64,000 nt of DNA from Cyrtodaria siliqua (lineage: Eukaryota; Mollusca; Bivalvia; Adapedonta; Hiatellidae). Position 1 is the first letter of the stretch, and each line of letters starts with the position of its first letter. Of this stretch, positions 1 to 11,400 are shown in pieces. Location: NCBI GenBank assembly GCA_037043455.1, contig JAWPHD010006792.1, positions 62,001-126,000 on the forward strand, given 5' to 3'. The notes under the pieces were generated by a model. That model did not search any database and was not told the DNA's origin. It saw only the letters and a program-made list of their open reading frames with translations. A program made the position numbers and the translations under genes.

Positions 1-3000
1 TTTAACTGCTCCTGATTACTGATTATGAAACGATATATCATGTTTGGTGTTTAACTGGTCCTGTTTACTGATTATGAAACTATATCTCATGTTTGGCATT
101 TAACTGCTCCTGATTACTGATTATGAAATTATATATTATGTTTGGTGTTTAACTGCTCCTGATTACTGATTATGAAACTATATCTCATGTTTGGTGTTTA
201 ACTGCTCCTGATTACTGATTATGAAACTATATATCATGTTTGGTGTTTAACTGCTCCTGATTACTGATTATGAAACTATATCTTATGTCAGGTGTTTAAC
301 TGCTCCTGATTACTGATTATGAAACGATATATCATGTTTGGTGTTTAACTGGTCCTCTTTACTGATTATGAAATTATATCTCATGTTTGGCATTTAACTG
401 CTCCTGATTACTGATTATGAAATTATATATTATGTTTGGTGTTTAACTGCTCCTGATTACTGATTATGAAACTATATCTCATGTTTGGTGTTTAAATGCT
501 CCTGATTACTGATTATGAAACTATATATCATGTTTGGTGTTTAAATGCTCCTGATTACTGATTATGAAACTATATCTCATGTTTGATGTTTATCTGCTCC
601 TGCTTACTGATTATGAAACTCTATCTCATGTTTGGTGTTTAACTGCTCCTGATTACTGATTATAAATCTATATCTCATGTTATGTGTTTAACTGCTCCTG
701 ATTACTGATTATGAAACTATATCTCATGTTTGGTGTTTAACTGCTCCTGATTACTGATTATGAAATTATATCTCATGTTTGGTGTTTAACTGCTCCTGAT
801 TACTGATGATAAAATTATTTCTCATGTTAGGTGTTTAAATGCTCCTTATTACTGATTATGAAACTATATCTCATATTTGGTGTTTAACTGCTCCTGATTA
901 CTGATTATGAAATTATATCTCATGTTTGGTGTTTAAATGCTCCTGATTACTGATGATGAAATTATTTCTCATGTTAGGTGTTTAAATGCTCCTGATTACT
1001 GATTATGAAACTATATCTCATATTTGGTGTTTAACTGCTCCTGATTACTGATTATGAAACTATATCTCATGTTTGGTGTTTAAATGCTCCTGATTACTGA
1101 TTATGAAACTATATCTCATGTTTGATATTTAACTGCTACTGCTTACTGATTATGAAACTCTATCTCATGTTTGGTGTTTAACTGCTGCTGCTTACTGATT
1201 ATGAAACTCCATCTTATGTTTGGTGTTTAACTTCTTCTGCTTATTGATTATGAAATCCTTTCTCATGTTTGGTGTTTAACTGCTCCTGATTACTGATTAT
1301 AAAACTATATCTCATTTTAAGTGTTTAACTGCTCCTGATTACTGATTATGAAACTCTATCTCATGTTTGGTGTTTAACTGCTGCTGAATACTAATTATGA
1401 CACTATATCTCATGTTTGGTGTTTAACTGCTCCTGATTACTGATTATGAAACTATATTTCGTGTTTGGTGTTTAACTGCTCCAGATTACTGATTATCAAA
1501 CTATATCTCATGTTTGGTGTTTAACTGTTCCTGATTACTTATTATGAAACTATATCTCATGTTTGGTGTTTGACTGCACCTGATTACTGATAATGAAACT
1601 ATATCTCATGTTTGGTGTTTAACTGCTTCTGCTTATTGATTATAAAACTATATCTCATGTTTGGTGTTTAACTGCTCCTGATTACTGATTATGAAACACT
1701 ATCTCATGTTTGGTGTTTGACTGCTTCTGCTTATTGATTATAAAACTATATCTCATGTTTGGTGTTTATCTGCTCCTGCTTACTGATTATGAATCTCTAT
1801 CTCATGTTTGGTGTTTAACTGCTCCTGATTACTGATTATGAAACTTTATATCATGTTTGGTGTTTAACTGCTCCTGATTACTGATTATGAAACTATATCT
1901 TATGTTAGGTGTTTAACTGCTCCTGATTACTGATTATGAAACGATATATCATGTTTGGTGTTTAACTGGTCCTGTTTACTGATTATGAAACTATATCTCA
2001 TGTTTGGCATTTTACTGCTCCTGATTACTGATTATGAAATTATATATTATGTTTGGTGTTTAACTGCTCCTGATTACTGATTATGAAATTATATCTCATA
2101 TTTGGTGTTTAAATGCTCCTGATTACTGATGTTGAAAGTATTTCTCATGTTAGGTGTTTAAATGCTCCTGATTACTGATTATGAAACTATATCTCATATT
2201 TGGTGTTTAACTGCTCCTGATTACTGATTATGAAACTATATCTCATGTTTGGTGTTTAAATGCTCCTGATTACTGATTATGAAACTATATCTCATGTTTG
2301 ATATTTAACTGCTACTGCTTACTGATTATGAAACTCTATCTAATGTTTGGTGTTTAACTGCTTCTGCTTACTGATTATGAAACTCCATCTTATGTTTGGT
2401 GTTTAACTTCTTCTGCTTATTGATTATGAAATCCTTTCTCATGTTTGGTGTTTAACTGCTCCTGATTACTGATTATAAAACTATATCTCATGTTAGATGT
2501 TTAACTGCTCCTGATTACTGATTATGAAACTCTATCTCATGTTTGGTGTTTAACTGCTCCTGAATACTAATTATGACAATATATCTCATGTTTGGTGTTT
2601 ATCTGCTCCTGATTACTGATTATGAAACTATATCTCATGTTTGGTGTTTAAATGCTCCTGATTACTGATTATGAAACTATATCTCATGTTTGATATTTAA
2701 CTGCTACTGCTTACTGATTATGAAACTCTATCTAATGTTTGGTGTTTAACTGCTCCTGATTACTGATTATAAAACTATATCTCATGTTAGGTGTTTAACT
2801 GCTCCTGATTACTGATTATGAAACTCTATCTCATGTTTGGTGTTTAACTGCTCCTGAATACTAATTATGACAATATATCTCATGTTTGGTGTTTAACTGC
2901 TCCTGATTACTGATTATGAAACTATATTTCGTGTTTGGTGTTTAACTGCTCCAGATTACTGATTATCAAACTATATCTCATGTTTGGTGTTTAACTGCAC

Positions 3001-4102
3001 CTGATTACTGATAATGAAACTATATCTCATGTTTGGTGTTTAACTGCTTCTGCTTATTGATTATAAAACTATATCTCATGTTTGGTGTTTAACTGCTCCT
3101 GATTACTGATTATGAAACACTATCTCATGTTTGGTGTTTGACTGCTTCTGCTTATTGATTATAAAACTATATCTCATGTTTGATGTTTATCTGCTCCTGC
3201 TTACTGATTATGAAACTCTATCTCATGTTTGGTGTTTAACTGCTCCTGAATACTAATTATGACACTATACCTCATGTTTGGTGTTTAACTGCTCCTGATT
3301 ACTGATTATGAAACTATATTTCGTGTTTGGTGTTTAACTGCTCCAGATTACTGATTATCAAACTATATCTCATGTTTGGTGTTTAACTGCACCTGATTAC
3401 TGATAATGAAACTATATCTCATGTTTGGTGTTTAACTGCTTCTGCTTATTGATTATAAAACTATATCTCATGTTTGGTGTTTAACTGCTCCTGATTACTG
3501 ATTATGAAACACTATCTCATGTTTGGTGTTTGACTGCTTCTGCTTATTGATTATAAAACTATATCTCATGTTTGATGTTTATCTGCTCCTGCTTACTGAT
3601 TATGAAACTCTATCTCATGTTTGGTGTTTAACTGCTCCTGATTACTGATTATGAAACTATATCTTATGTTAGGTGTTTAACTGCTTCTGATTACTGATTA
3701 TGAAACTATATCTCAGGTTTGGTGTATAACTGCTCCTGATTACTGATTATGAAACTATATCCATGTTTGGTGTTTAACTGCTCCTGATTACTGATTATGA
3801 AACTATATCTTATGTTAGGTGTTTAACTGCTCCTGATTACTGATTATGAAACGATATATCATGTTTGGTGTTTAACTGGTCCTGTTTACTGATTATGAAA
3901 CTATATCTCATGTTTGGCAGTTAACTGCTCCTGATTACTGATTATGAAATTATATATTATGTTTGGTGTTTATCTGCTCCTGATAACTGATTATGAAACT
4001 ATATCTCAAGTTAGCTGTTTAACTGCTCCTGATTACTGATTATGAAACTATATATCATTTTTGGCATTTAACTGCTCCTGATTATTGATTATGAAACTAT
4101 AT
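1..4102 (+). repeat. 49-bp satellite array (main block)
   Basis: Head-to-tail monomers of 49 bp fill this block without a break. Each contains the core words 'tttaactgctcctgatt' and 'actgattatgaaact'. About 84 monomers are present and the array is open at the left edge of the window. Variant monomers recur at fixed multiples of 49: the 'aactccatcttatg' variant recurs 1176 bp apart (24 units, near 1205 and 2381) and the 'gaaacactatctc' variant 392 bp apart (8 units, near 3114 and 3506). This shows segmental, higher-order amplification. Short frames inside are not conserved as coding. Confidence 0.97.
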
Positions 4103-4294
4103 TTTGCCATGCTCCCAAATACTGCACATCCACGATATAAACCCATCGTATGCATCAGTACATATAGCATTAATAAGCTAACATTGATAAGCATATTGAA
4201 CAAGCTAAGAACGTTTGCCGTCATACAGCGCAAGCTATCTGACGTTAGCAACGACTTAATTGTTTGTCACGTGACTACTAGTGTATTTAAACGT
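4103..4294 (+). repeat. 192-bp non-satellite block, copy 1
   Basis: A unique 192-bp sequence interrupts the satellite. It is repeated exactly 824 bp downstream at 4927-5118 with only one or a few differences seen (catatagc versus catataac). It contains TGACGTTA (about 4240), CACGTG (4268-4273) and TATTTAAA (4284-4291), which in this order resemble a compact promoter. Both strands carry a 67-79 codon frame, but these look incidental. Confidence 0.85.
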
Positions 4295-4926
4295 GTTTGG
4301 TGTTTAACTGCTCCTGATTACTGATTATGAAACACTATCTCATGTTTGGTGTTTGACTGCTTCTGCTTATTGATTATAAAACTATATCTCATGTTTGATG
4401 TTTATCTGCTCCTGCTTACTGATTATGAAACTCTATCTCATGTTTGGTGTTTAACTGCTCCTGATTACTGATTATGAAACTATATCTTATGTTAGGTGTT
4501 TAACTGCTTCTGATTACTGATTATGAAACTATATCTCAGGTTTGGTGTATAACTGCTCCTGATTACTGATTATGAAACTATATCTCATGTTTGGTGTTTA
4601 ACTGCTCCTGATTACTGATTATGAAACTATATCTTATGTTAGGTGTTTAACTGCTCCTGATTACTGATTATGAAACGATATATCATGTTTGGTGTTTAAC
4701 TGGTCCTGTTTACTGATTATGAAACTATATCTCATGTTTGGCAGTTAACTGCTCCTGATTACTGATTATGAAATTATATAATGTGTTTGGTGTTTATCTG
4801 CTCCTGATAACTGATTATGAAACTATATCTCATGTTAGCTGTTTAACTGCTCCTGATTACTGATTATGAAACTATATATCATTTTTGGCATTTAACTGCT
4901 CCTGATTATTGATTATGAAACTATAT
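4295..4926 (+). repeat. 49-bp satellite, second block
   Basis: Thirteen 49-bp monomers (about 637 bp) lie between the two 192-bp blocks. Together with one block they make the 824-bp higher-order unit. Variants match the monomer order of about 3480-4102, so this is a tandem duplication of the whole segment. Confidence 0.93.
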
Positions 4927-5118
4927 TTTGCCATGCTCCCAAATACTGCACATCCACGATATAAACCCATCGTATGCATCAGTACATATAACATTAATAA
5001 GCTAACATTGATAAGCATATTGAACAAGCTAAGAACGTTTGCCGTCATACAGCGCAAGCTATCTGACGTTAGCAACGACTTAATTGTTTGTCACGTGACT
5101 ACTAGTGTATTTAAACGT
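4927..5118 (+). promoter_or_regulatory. 192-bp block, copy 2, possible promoter of the Gypsy element
   Basis: This copy of the 192-bp block ends directly at the retrotransposon leader rather than returning to satellite. CACGTG is at 5092-5097 and TATTTAAA at 5108-5115, about 660 bp before the first gag ATG. Position and motifs suggest it could drive the element, either as a U3 remnant or as a captured promoter. This is inference; no transcription start can be read from sequence. Confidence 0.35.
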
Positions 5119-5640
5119 ACTGTGAAAAGAGGTATATAGTGAACTGAATTAAAGAGATACCTAGCGAACTGAATTGAAGAGTTACTGCGAAAAGAGGTAT
5201 ATAGTGAACTGAAATAAATAGTTACTGTTTGAAGAGGGAATTTGTTGAATAGTAGTGAAGAGGTATATAGTGAACTGAATTAAAGAGATACCTAGCGAAC
5301 TGAATTGAAGAGTTACTGCGAAAAGAAGTATATAGTGAACTGAAATAAATAGTTACTGTTTGAAGAGGGAATTTGTTGAATAGTAGTGAAGAGGTATATA
5401 GTGAACTGAAATAAACAGTTACTTTGAAATCTGACAGTTGTTGAAATGATTTAAAGAGATACCTAGTGAACTGAATTGAAGAGTTACTGTGAAAAGAGTT
5501 ATATAGTGAACTGAATTGAACAGTACTGTGTGCAGAAGGAAGTAGTTGAATAGAAGTAAAAGTTACTAGCATATAGTAAGCAAAATTGAAGAGTTTCTGC
5601 ATGAAAGGCCGTTGTTGAAGATATATTTACAACGTAAAGA
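5119..5640 (+). repeat. Leader minisatellite upstream of gag, 131-bp unit
   Basis: The phrase 'gaggtatatagtgaactg' starts at 5129, 5260 and 5391, giving a 131-bp period. Two near-identical copies are followed by a diverged third copy running to about 5600. Each unit is built of shorter related pieces (gtgaactgaa, agttactg). No convincing tRNA primer-binding site was found between here and 5775. Confidence 0.85.
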
Positions 5641-5775
5641 ATATGATTACACTTTAGTGTTTAAAAATACAACTAACTAGTGAAGAGAACATTGCAGTGA
5701 CAATAGTACTGAGTTTGAACATACTGTGAACTTACGAGATAGCTAACGATTCATAGTCGTGTTAAAACAACAGCT

Positions 5776-6198
5776 ATGGCTGAATTTCTATCAGACAGAG
5801 AGCTTAGAAGTCGGCGAAGAGAGCAATTACGGGAAGAAGAAGCCAGAGAAGGAGAAAGAAGAAGAGAATTAAGAATGGAGAAATTGAGAAGGGATGAAGA
5901 ACTGAGGTTGGTACAATTACAAAGGGAGAGTTTAATAACTCAGCGAAGAAGAGAGCTTGACTCGGAGCAACATATACAACCGAGTATAGAGAGAAGAAGT
6001 TATAGAGAAGAAAGGACACATGGAACTAGGATTGAACAACAACCAATAATAGAAGAAGAAAGCATTATTGTTACTAAAGATCACGAAGACTTTGAGACAG
6101 ATGATGATGAGGATAATGGTAGTTATCTGAAGTATTTAAGAACGGCTCAGTGGCTCAATTCAGATTGCAGATCAACATATAGTGTTAGAACTGGTTAG
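5776..6198 (+). pseudogene. gag: Gag N-terminal part of Ty3/Gypsy element (broken)
   Basis: This 140-codon frame encodes a highly charged Arg/Glu-rich helix (residues about 5-80, coiled-coil-like) followed by an acidic stretch. It starts at the first ATG after the leader and ends at a TAG (6196-6198). Codons in the neighbouring frame carry on the same acidic, helical character from about 6165, so a small indel near 6150-6165 has probably shifted the frame. That second frame then meets a TGA at 6275-6277 before the long gag frame. I read this as the 5' end of one gag gene with two lesions. A separate small protein is less likely. Confidence 0.6.
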
Positions 6199-6328
6199 TC
6201 AACGAGATAGCATCCTCGATATAGATGAGGAAACTGAACTGTTAGACAGAACTTTGAAAATATTAACTGACGAATGACGGACTGACCACGATGATGGAAA
6301 AACATATGGTGAGGATATTAAAAGACAA

Positions 6329-8371
6329 ATGCGAGAGTTCAGTCAAAGAGTTAGCGAATATTGCAGTAGTCAACAGAGAATCATTAAAATGAAAGACGAG
6401 CCAGTGCAACATGTAAGAGAGCAGTGTAGTGAAGACACTAGTGGTGAAAAGAAACGACGTACTATTGGACACAAGATATTAAGTGAAATAGTAGAAACAC
6501 CACTTGCAGGGGAATATACCATAGAGAAGAAGTTGATGTTTACTACTGCACATGAGCGACTAGGTGGTAGGCCAGATAGATCAATAGAAGGTTTAACAAA
6601 ATCCTTCAGTCGAAACGCGATAAAACAGGAACGAGTTCATGACGACGGAAACATGATTCAGTTACCTAGTGCCAGTCTTGATGGACACGGAGGCTGGAAT
6701 AGTGCTAGACATACTGTAAATAGGGAAGAAAGATACTTGCCTCAATGCCCTAGCTTAAAAAAAGAACAGATTGGAGATAAAGCGAAAGGAGCTCAAGTTT
6801 TAGAAAAGCGAGATGCTAGTCTTGATATACATAGACAAGGAAGTATTAGCAGATATAGTGCATATAGCGAAGAAAGATATTTGGCTCAGAATACCGGTTT
6901 AAGACGAGAATACATAGCAGATGAAGCAAGAGGGTCTCAACCGGAAGTACAATACAGAGATATAGAAGAGAGAGAAGTGAAACGATTAAGTGAAATGGAG
7001 ACTCAGAGGAAATTGTCAAAAAAGATTGAAGCACGATACAGAGATGTAGAAGAGAGAGAGTTCCACTTGAAAAGAAGGGAAGAGGAAATCGACCAACAAT
7101 TAAAACAAGAGAAGGAACGTGATACAATGATAGAATTGGAGAAACAACGACGTTTCTTCGAGGAACTACAACTTCGAAATAATGATTTAGAAGAGCGAGA
7201 ACTAGTGTTGAAAAGAAAAGAAGAAGAGTTGGAGTTCAAAATTCTTCAAAGGAGAAGAGATAAATACCCTTCAAAGGAAACAACAGAAATCAACAATACA
7301 TTGATTGATCTTGAAAAAGACATGAATAAGAGGCAGGAAGAAATAAAAGAGAGTGAACGCCTTCTGAAGGAAAAGGAAGATGAATTAAAGAGAAGGGAGG
7401 ACATGCTTAGAAGGCTTTCAGATGACAAAGACGCACCAATCTCCTTACCATTTGCCCCAAAACTGACGATAAGTCAATTCTCTGGAGCCGACCAAAAATC
7501 TAAAAACGAGGTGACATTAGAGGAATGGAAAATGGAGATAAACAGCATTAGGGCCTCCAAACTATACAAAGACAATAGTCTAGTACATGCCATCATCCAT
7601 TCTTTGAAGGGACAAGCACGGAAAATTTTGATTAACTTGAGCCCGTCCGCCACTTCAGAAGAAATTGTGAAAAGAGCTGAAGACATCTATGGAAATTTAG
7701 CCACCAAGCAAACAATCTTCAGAGAATTTTACACATCCGAACAGAAAGAGAATGAAACCATAACAGAGTGGGGTCTACGACTGGAAGAAATTATACAATT
7801 GGCAAATATCAAGAAAGCAATTACAGCTGAAGAAAAGAATGAAATGCTTCGTGATAAGTTTTGGAGGGCACTCAGAAATAAGGATATTAAAAATGCCACA
7901 AGAACAGCATATGAACAGGGTGACAGTTTTGAAATTTTAAGAAGAAAGGCTAGAGCTGAAGAACATGAGATGCAGATGGAAAGAGATCGAATAGTAATTA
8001 AAACACTTCATCAACCAATAGTTCATAACGAAAAGGACAAGCAGACAGACATGTTGTACACGTTGATGAATCAAATGAAGGAATTACAAAAGAAAGTTTA
8101 TGAGTATGGACAAACAAGAGCTCACGAAGAAAGAAGTCAACCAGATGATCAGAGACAGTATAGTGATAGATGGGACAACCAGAGAGGTGAATTTAAAGGA
8201 AGAAGGAATTTCAGAGGAAGTTACAATGGAAGAGGACGGAGTCAATATCGAGGAAGAAATCCGAATTGGAGAGGAGGTTATAGCAACGACCAAGGTAGAG
8301 CGAATGGCAAACCAGATGAAAACAGCAGTAAGAAGATCACCACAGAAGAAAATAAACCTTTAAACCAATAA
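6329..8371 (+). CDS. gag: Gag polyprotein, PNMA-like, of Ty3/Gypsy element
   Basis: This 680-residue frame would form the structural capsid protein that packages element RNA in cytoplasmic particles. Residues about 190-375 are a long Glu/Lys/Arg-rich coiled coil. Residues about 380-560 resemble the PNMA/retrotransposon capsid fold: a TLEEWK motif, then HSLKGQARKIL, then a REFYTSEQKENET segment. The C-terminus (about 625-680) is Arg/Gly-rich with RGG-like repeats and no CCHC zinc knuckle, so RNA binding is probably through the RG-rich tail. The ATG at 6329 is simply the first after an in-frame TGA at 6275-6277, so the natural N-terminus is probably further upstream, at 5776. The frame ends inside a frameshift signal and overlaps the pol frame by 16 nt. 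Confidence 0.85.
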   Translation: MREFSQRVSEYCSSQQRIIKMKDEPVQHVREQCSEDTSGEKKRRTIGHKILSEIVETPLAGEYTIEKKLMFTTAHERLGGRPDRSIEGLTKSFSRNAIKQERVHDDGNMIQLPSASLDGHGGWNSARHTVNREERYLPQCPSLKKEQIGDKAKGAQVLEKRDASLDIHRQGSISRYSAYSEERYLAQNTGLRREYIADEARGSQPEVQYRDIEEREVKRLSEMETQRKLSKKIEARYRDVEEREFHLKRREEEIDQQLKQEKERDTMIELEKQRRFFEELQLRNNDLEERELVLKRKEEELEFKILQRRRDKYPSKETTEINNTLIDLEKDMNKRQEEIKESERLLKEKEDELKRREDMLRRLSDDKDAPISLPFAPKLTISQFSGADQKSKNEVTLEEWKMEINSIRASKLYKDNSLVHAIIHSLKGQARKILINLSPSATSEEIVKRAEDIYGNLATKQTIFREFYTSEQKENETITEWGLRLEEIIQLANIKKAITAEEKNEMLRDKFWRALRNKDIKNATRTAYEQGDSFEILRRKARAEEHEMQMERDRIVIKTLHQPIVHNEKDKQTDMLYTLMNQMKELQKKVYEYGQTRAHEERSQPDDQRQYSDRWDNQRGEFKGRRNFRGSYNGRGRSQYRGRNPNWRGGYSNDQGRANGKPDENSSKKITTEENKPLNQ

Positions 8372-8401
8372 ATGTCTCCATTGAAGGGCGAATGGCAGAC
8401 A
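8359..8401 (+). promoter_or_regulatory. Programmed -1 frameshift signal between gag and pol
   Basis: The slippery heptamer TTTAAAC lies at 8359-8365 in the correct gag phase (T TTA AAC), two codons before the gag TAA (8369-8371). After a 7-nt spacer, TGTCTCCATT (8373-8382) pairs with AATGG-c-AGACA (8391-8401) around the loop GAAGGGCG, giving ten pairs with one bulged C at 8396. A -1 slip enters the pol frame, which is open from 8356. Heptamer, phase, spacing and stem match the known -1 frameshift layout of retroelements and RNA viruses. Activity is untested. Confidence 0.85.
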
Positions 8402-11400
8402 CAGAGAACAGTCCTAGGAAACGAGTTGATATTTTTAGCAGACTAATAGGGAAGGCAAACGAAACAGTCGTATATATCAACGAGATAGAAACACTCTGCA
8501 TTTTGGACACTGGTTCAATGATAACAACTATCAGTGAGGATTTTTATACTGAAATGAAACCAAAACCAGAGTTACATACAATAGACGACTTTATAGTTCA
8601 TGGGCCAGATGGAAATCAACTTCCATATATTGGTTATATCGAGGCAGATGTACAAGTGCCAGGATTAGGAACCATGGACATTACAGTGCCAATTCTTGTT
8701 GTTCCTAATACAGAATTCAATTTAGAAGTTCCTGTCATAGTCGGTACTAATATATTACGTTTTATACCACATGAAGGAAGCGGCATTGAACATTTGACAG
8801 AAGAATGGAAATCAGCAATGGCTGCAATGAGTGGAAGACAAACAGTGGGAACGGTCAAATCAATGAACCACAATGATATTGAGCTGAAACCATTCGAAAC
8901 AAAGACCATCTCAGGATTGGTGCGGAAACAAGCAGACATAGAAAGTGCTATAACAGAGAGTTGTGAAGGGGCATCGAGTCGCATAGGGATTTGTCCCAGA
9001 GTAGTAGAACTCAATAAACCAGGGCGGAATGCAAGAATTCCAGTGAAAGTGTTCAATATGTCTGCTAAATCGGTCATTATCAAACCTAGATCTATTATAT
9101 GTGACCTTCAAGAAGTAAAAGTGCTAAGATCATGGGAACCTTCTGCAGATAGGAAAGACAAAACAGACGACAACGATTGTGAAACAGACAAAGGAAAAGT
9201 AGATGAGTGGATCCACGATTTGAAAGTCGATTTATCTCACGTACCTCAGGACAAAGTAAAGACAGTCAAGAGTAAATTATTTCAGTGGAAAAACATATTT
9301 TCATCAGGACCCTTAGACATTGGCCACACCAAGGTAGTGAAACATCCTATCAACTTAGAAAATCCTGCCCCATTCAAGGAACCGTATAGGCCCGTACCGC
9401 CAGCTTTAATTGAGGAAGTCAGAGAGCATCTGAACGAAATGATTGACATGGGAGCCATCAGACCGTCACAGAGCCCTTTTTCTTCAAATGTGGTAGTTGT
9501 CCGGAAGAAAGATGGTACAATCCGCTTCTGCGTTGACTACAGGAAGCTCAACAACAGGACGATTAAAGACGCACACGCGATACCACGGATTGAAGACACA
9601 ATTCATCTACTAGCTGGTTCGAAATATTTCAGCAAGTTAGATTTAAAGGCTGGGTACTGGCAGTTGGAACTTCGCGAAGAAGACAAGGTGAAGACGGCAT
9701 TCCAAGTAGGAAGTTTGGGATTTTATGAGTGCAATCGCATGCCATTTGGACTCTGCAACGCCCCAGCAACGTTTCAGCGTATGATGGAACGTTGTATGGG
9801 GTCGATGAATTTACGTGATTGCCTCATATATCTAGACGATATTATAATATTTTCTTCAAATTTCGAGGAACACATCGATCGTCTGGAAGCCGTATTTCAA
9901 CGCATTCAAGACAATAACCTGAAGCTAAAGGCCAGCAAATGCGAACTTTTCATGAAGGAGGTCCTATACCTCGGACACTTAGTTTCGGAAGAAGGTATCC
10001 GAACGGATCCGGAAAAGGTGTCTGCCGTCGAGAAATGGCCCACTCCTAGATCCATTAAGGATGTCCGCAGCTTTCTTGGATTTTCTGGATATTACCGAAA
10101 GTTTATCAAGGACTACGCCAAGTTAGCCAGACCTCTCAACGACCTTTTAATAGGCGATAGCCCAAAGAAGGAGAAGAAAAAAGTGAAGCGGAAACCGTTT
10201 GTGTGGGGTACACCTCAAAAAGATGCCTTTGAGAGCATCAAACAGAAATTATCCTCTGCACCTGTTCTGGCTTATGCAGACTACAGAAAGACATTTACGC
10301 TACACACAGATGCCTCAATTCAAGGACTCGGTGCTGTACTGTACCAGGAAACGGACATAATAGACAGGGTGGTTGCGTTTGCCAGCAGGAGTCTCAAGCC
10401 ATCAGAAAAGAATTACGCGGCACACAAGTTAGAGTTCCTCGCGTTAAAGTGGTCAGTAACGGAGAAATTCCATGACTTTCTGTATGGAAGTAAATGCATT
10501 GCTTTTACCGATAACAACCCTCTGACATACGCCCAGACATCAGCAAAACTAGATGCTACTGGTCAACGCTGGATTGCTAGTCTTGCCAACTACAATCTAC
10601 ACATTCAGTATAGGAGTGGTAAGAAAAACATAGACGCCGATGGACTCTCAAGACAGCGTCCACAGCAACCAGTCCAAGCAGACCAAACCAAAGCAATTGG
10701 GCCTGACGTCATTAAGGCAATTGCATTCGTAGTCAGAGTAGACGACTTAGTATTGGCAGATACTGTACAAGCCCCAGATGAAACAGGACAAGACATCGAG
10801 GAATCTAATCCACCAGATGAGCTTCTTTTGGCACATAGTCTGTGTGCAAAGGATTGGAGCAAAGCCCAACATGACGATCCCATTATATCGGAAGTTGTTC
10901 GGCACATTCGGTGCGGAACCAAACCTATGTCTACGACATATGGTTCCAATGCTGCAACAATCTCCAGCTATTTGCGGGAATGGGCCAAGCTCTTTATCAA
11001 CGACAGAGTACTGTACAGAAGAGTCATGGTATCTGGTCAAGAAAGGCGTCAACTTGTTCTCCCTAACAAGTTAAGGGATGATGTATTCCAGGCTTTGCAT
11101 GATGACCTTGGCCACCAGGGTCGCGATAGGACACTGTCTTTGTTTCGCGATAGATTTTACTGGTCTGGTTTGGATTGCTTTGTCACCGAGAAAGTGCGTT
11201 ACTGTAACCGTTGTATAAGACGGAAGTCCAAGAACACGTGTGCGGAACTTGTGCCAATTGAATCTTCGGCTCCGATGGAAATAGTTTGTGTGGATTACTT
11301 ATCTCTGGAACGATCAAAGGGTGGGTTTGAAAACATCCTAGTTATTACGGATCATTTCAGTAGATACGCACAAGCTTTTCCAACTAAGAACCAGACCGCC

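Noticed and set aside
1..4926. CRISPR-like array
   Set aside because: The 49-bp repeats are contiguous with no spacers, diverge as satellites do, and the genome is eukaryotic.
4048..5139. Four overlapping 67-79-codon frames on both strands in the 192-bp blocks
   Set aside because: They are duplicated with the block, run into satellite, and have no recognisable protein features.
5222..5602. 126-codon minus-strand frame
   Set aside because: It is a reading of the 131-bp leader repeat and repeats the same peptide words.
6846..9111. Minus-strand and alternative frames opposite gag and pol
   Set aside because: They are shadows of the strongly biased coding strand.
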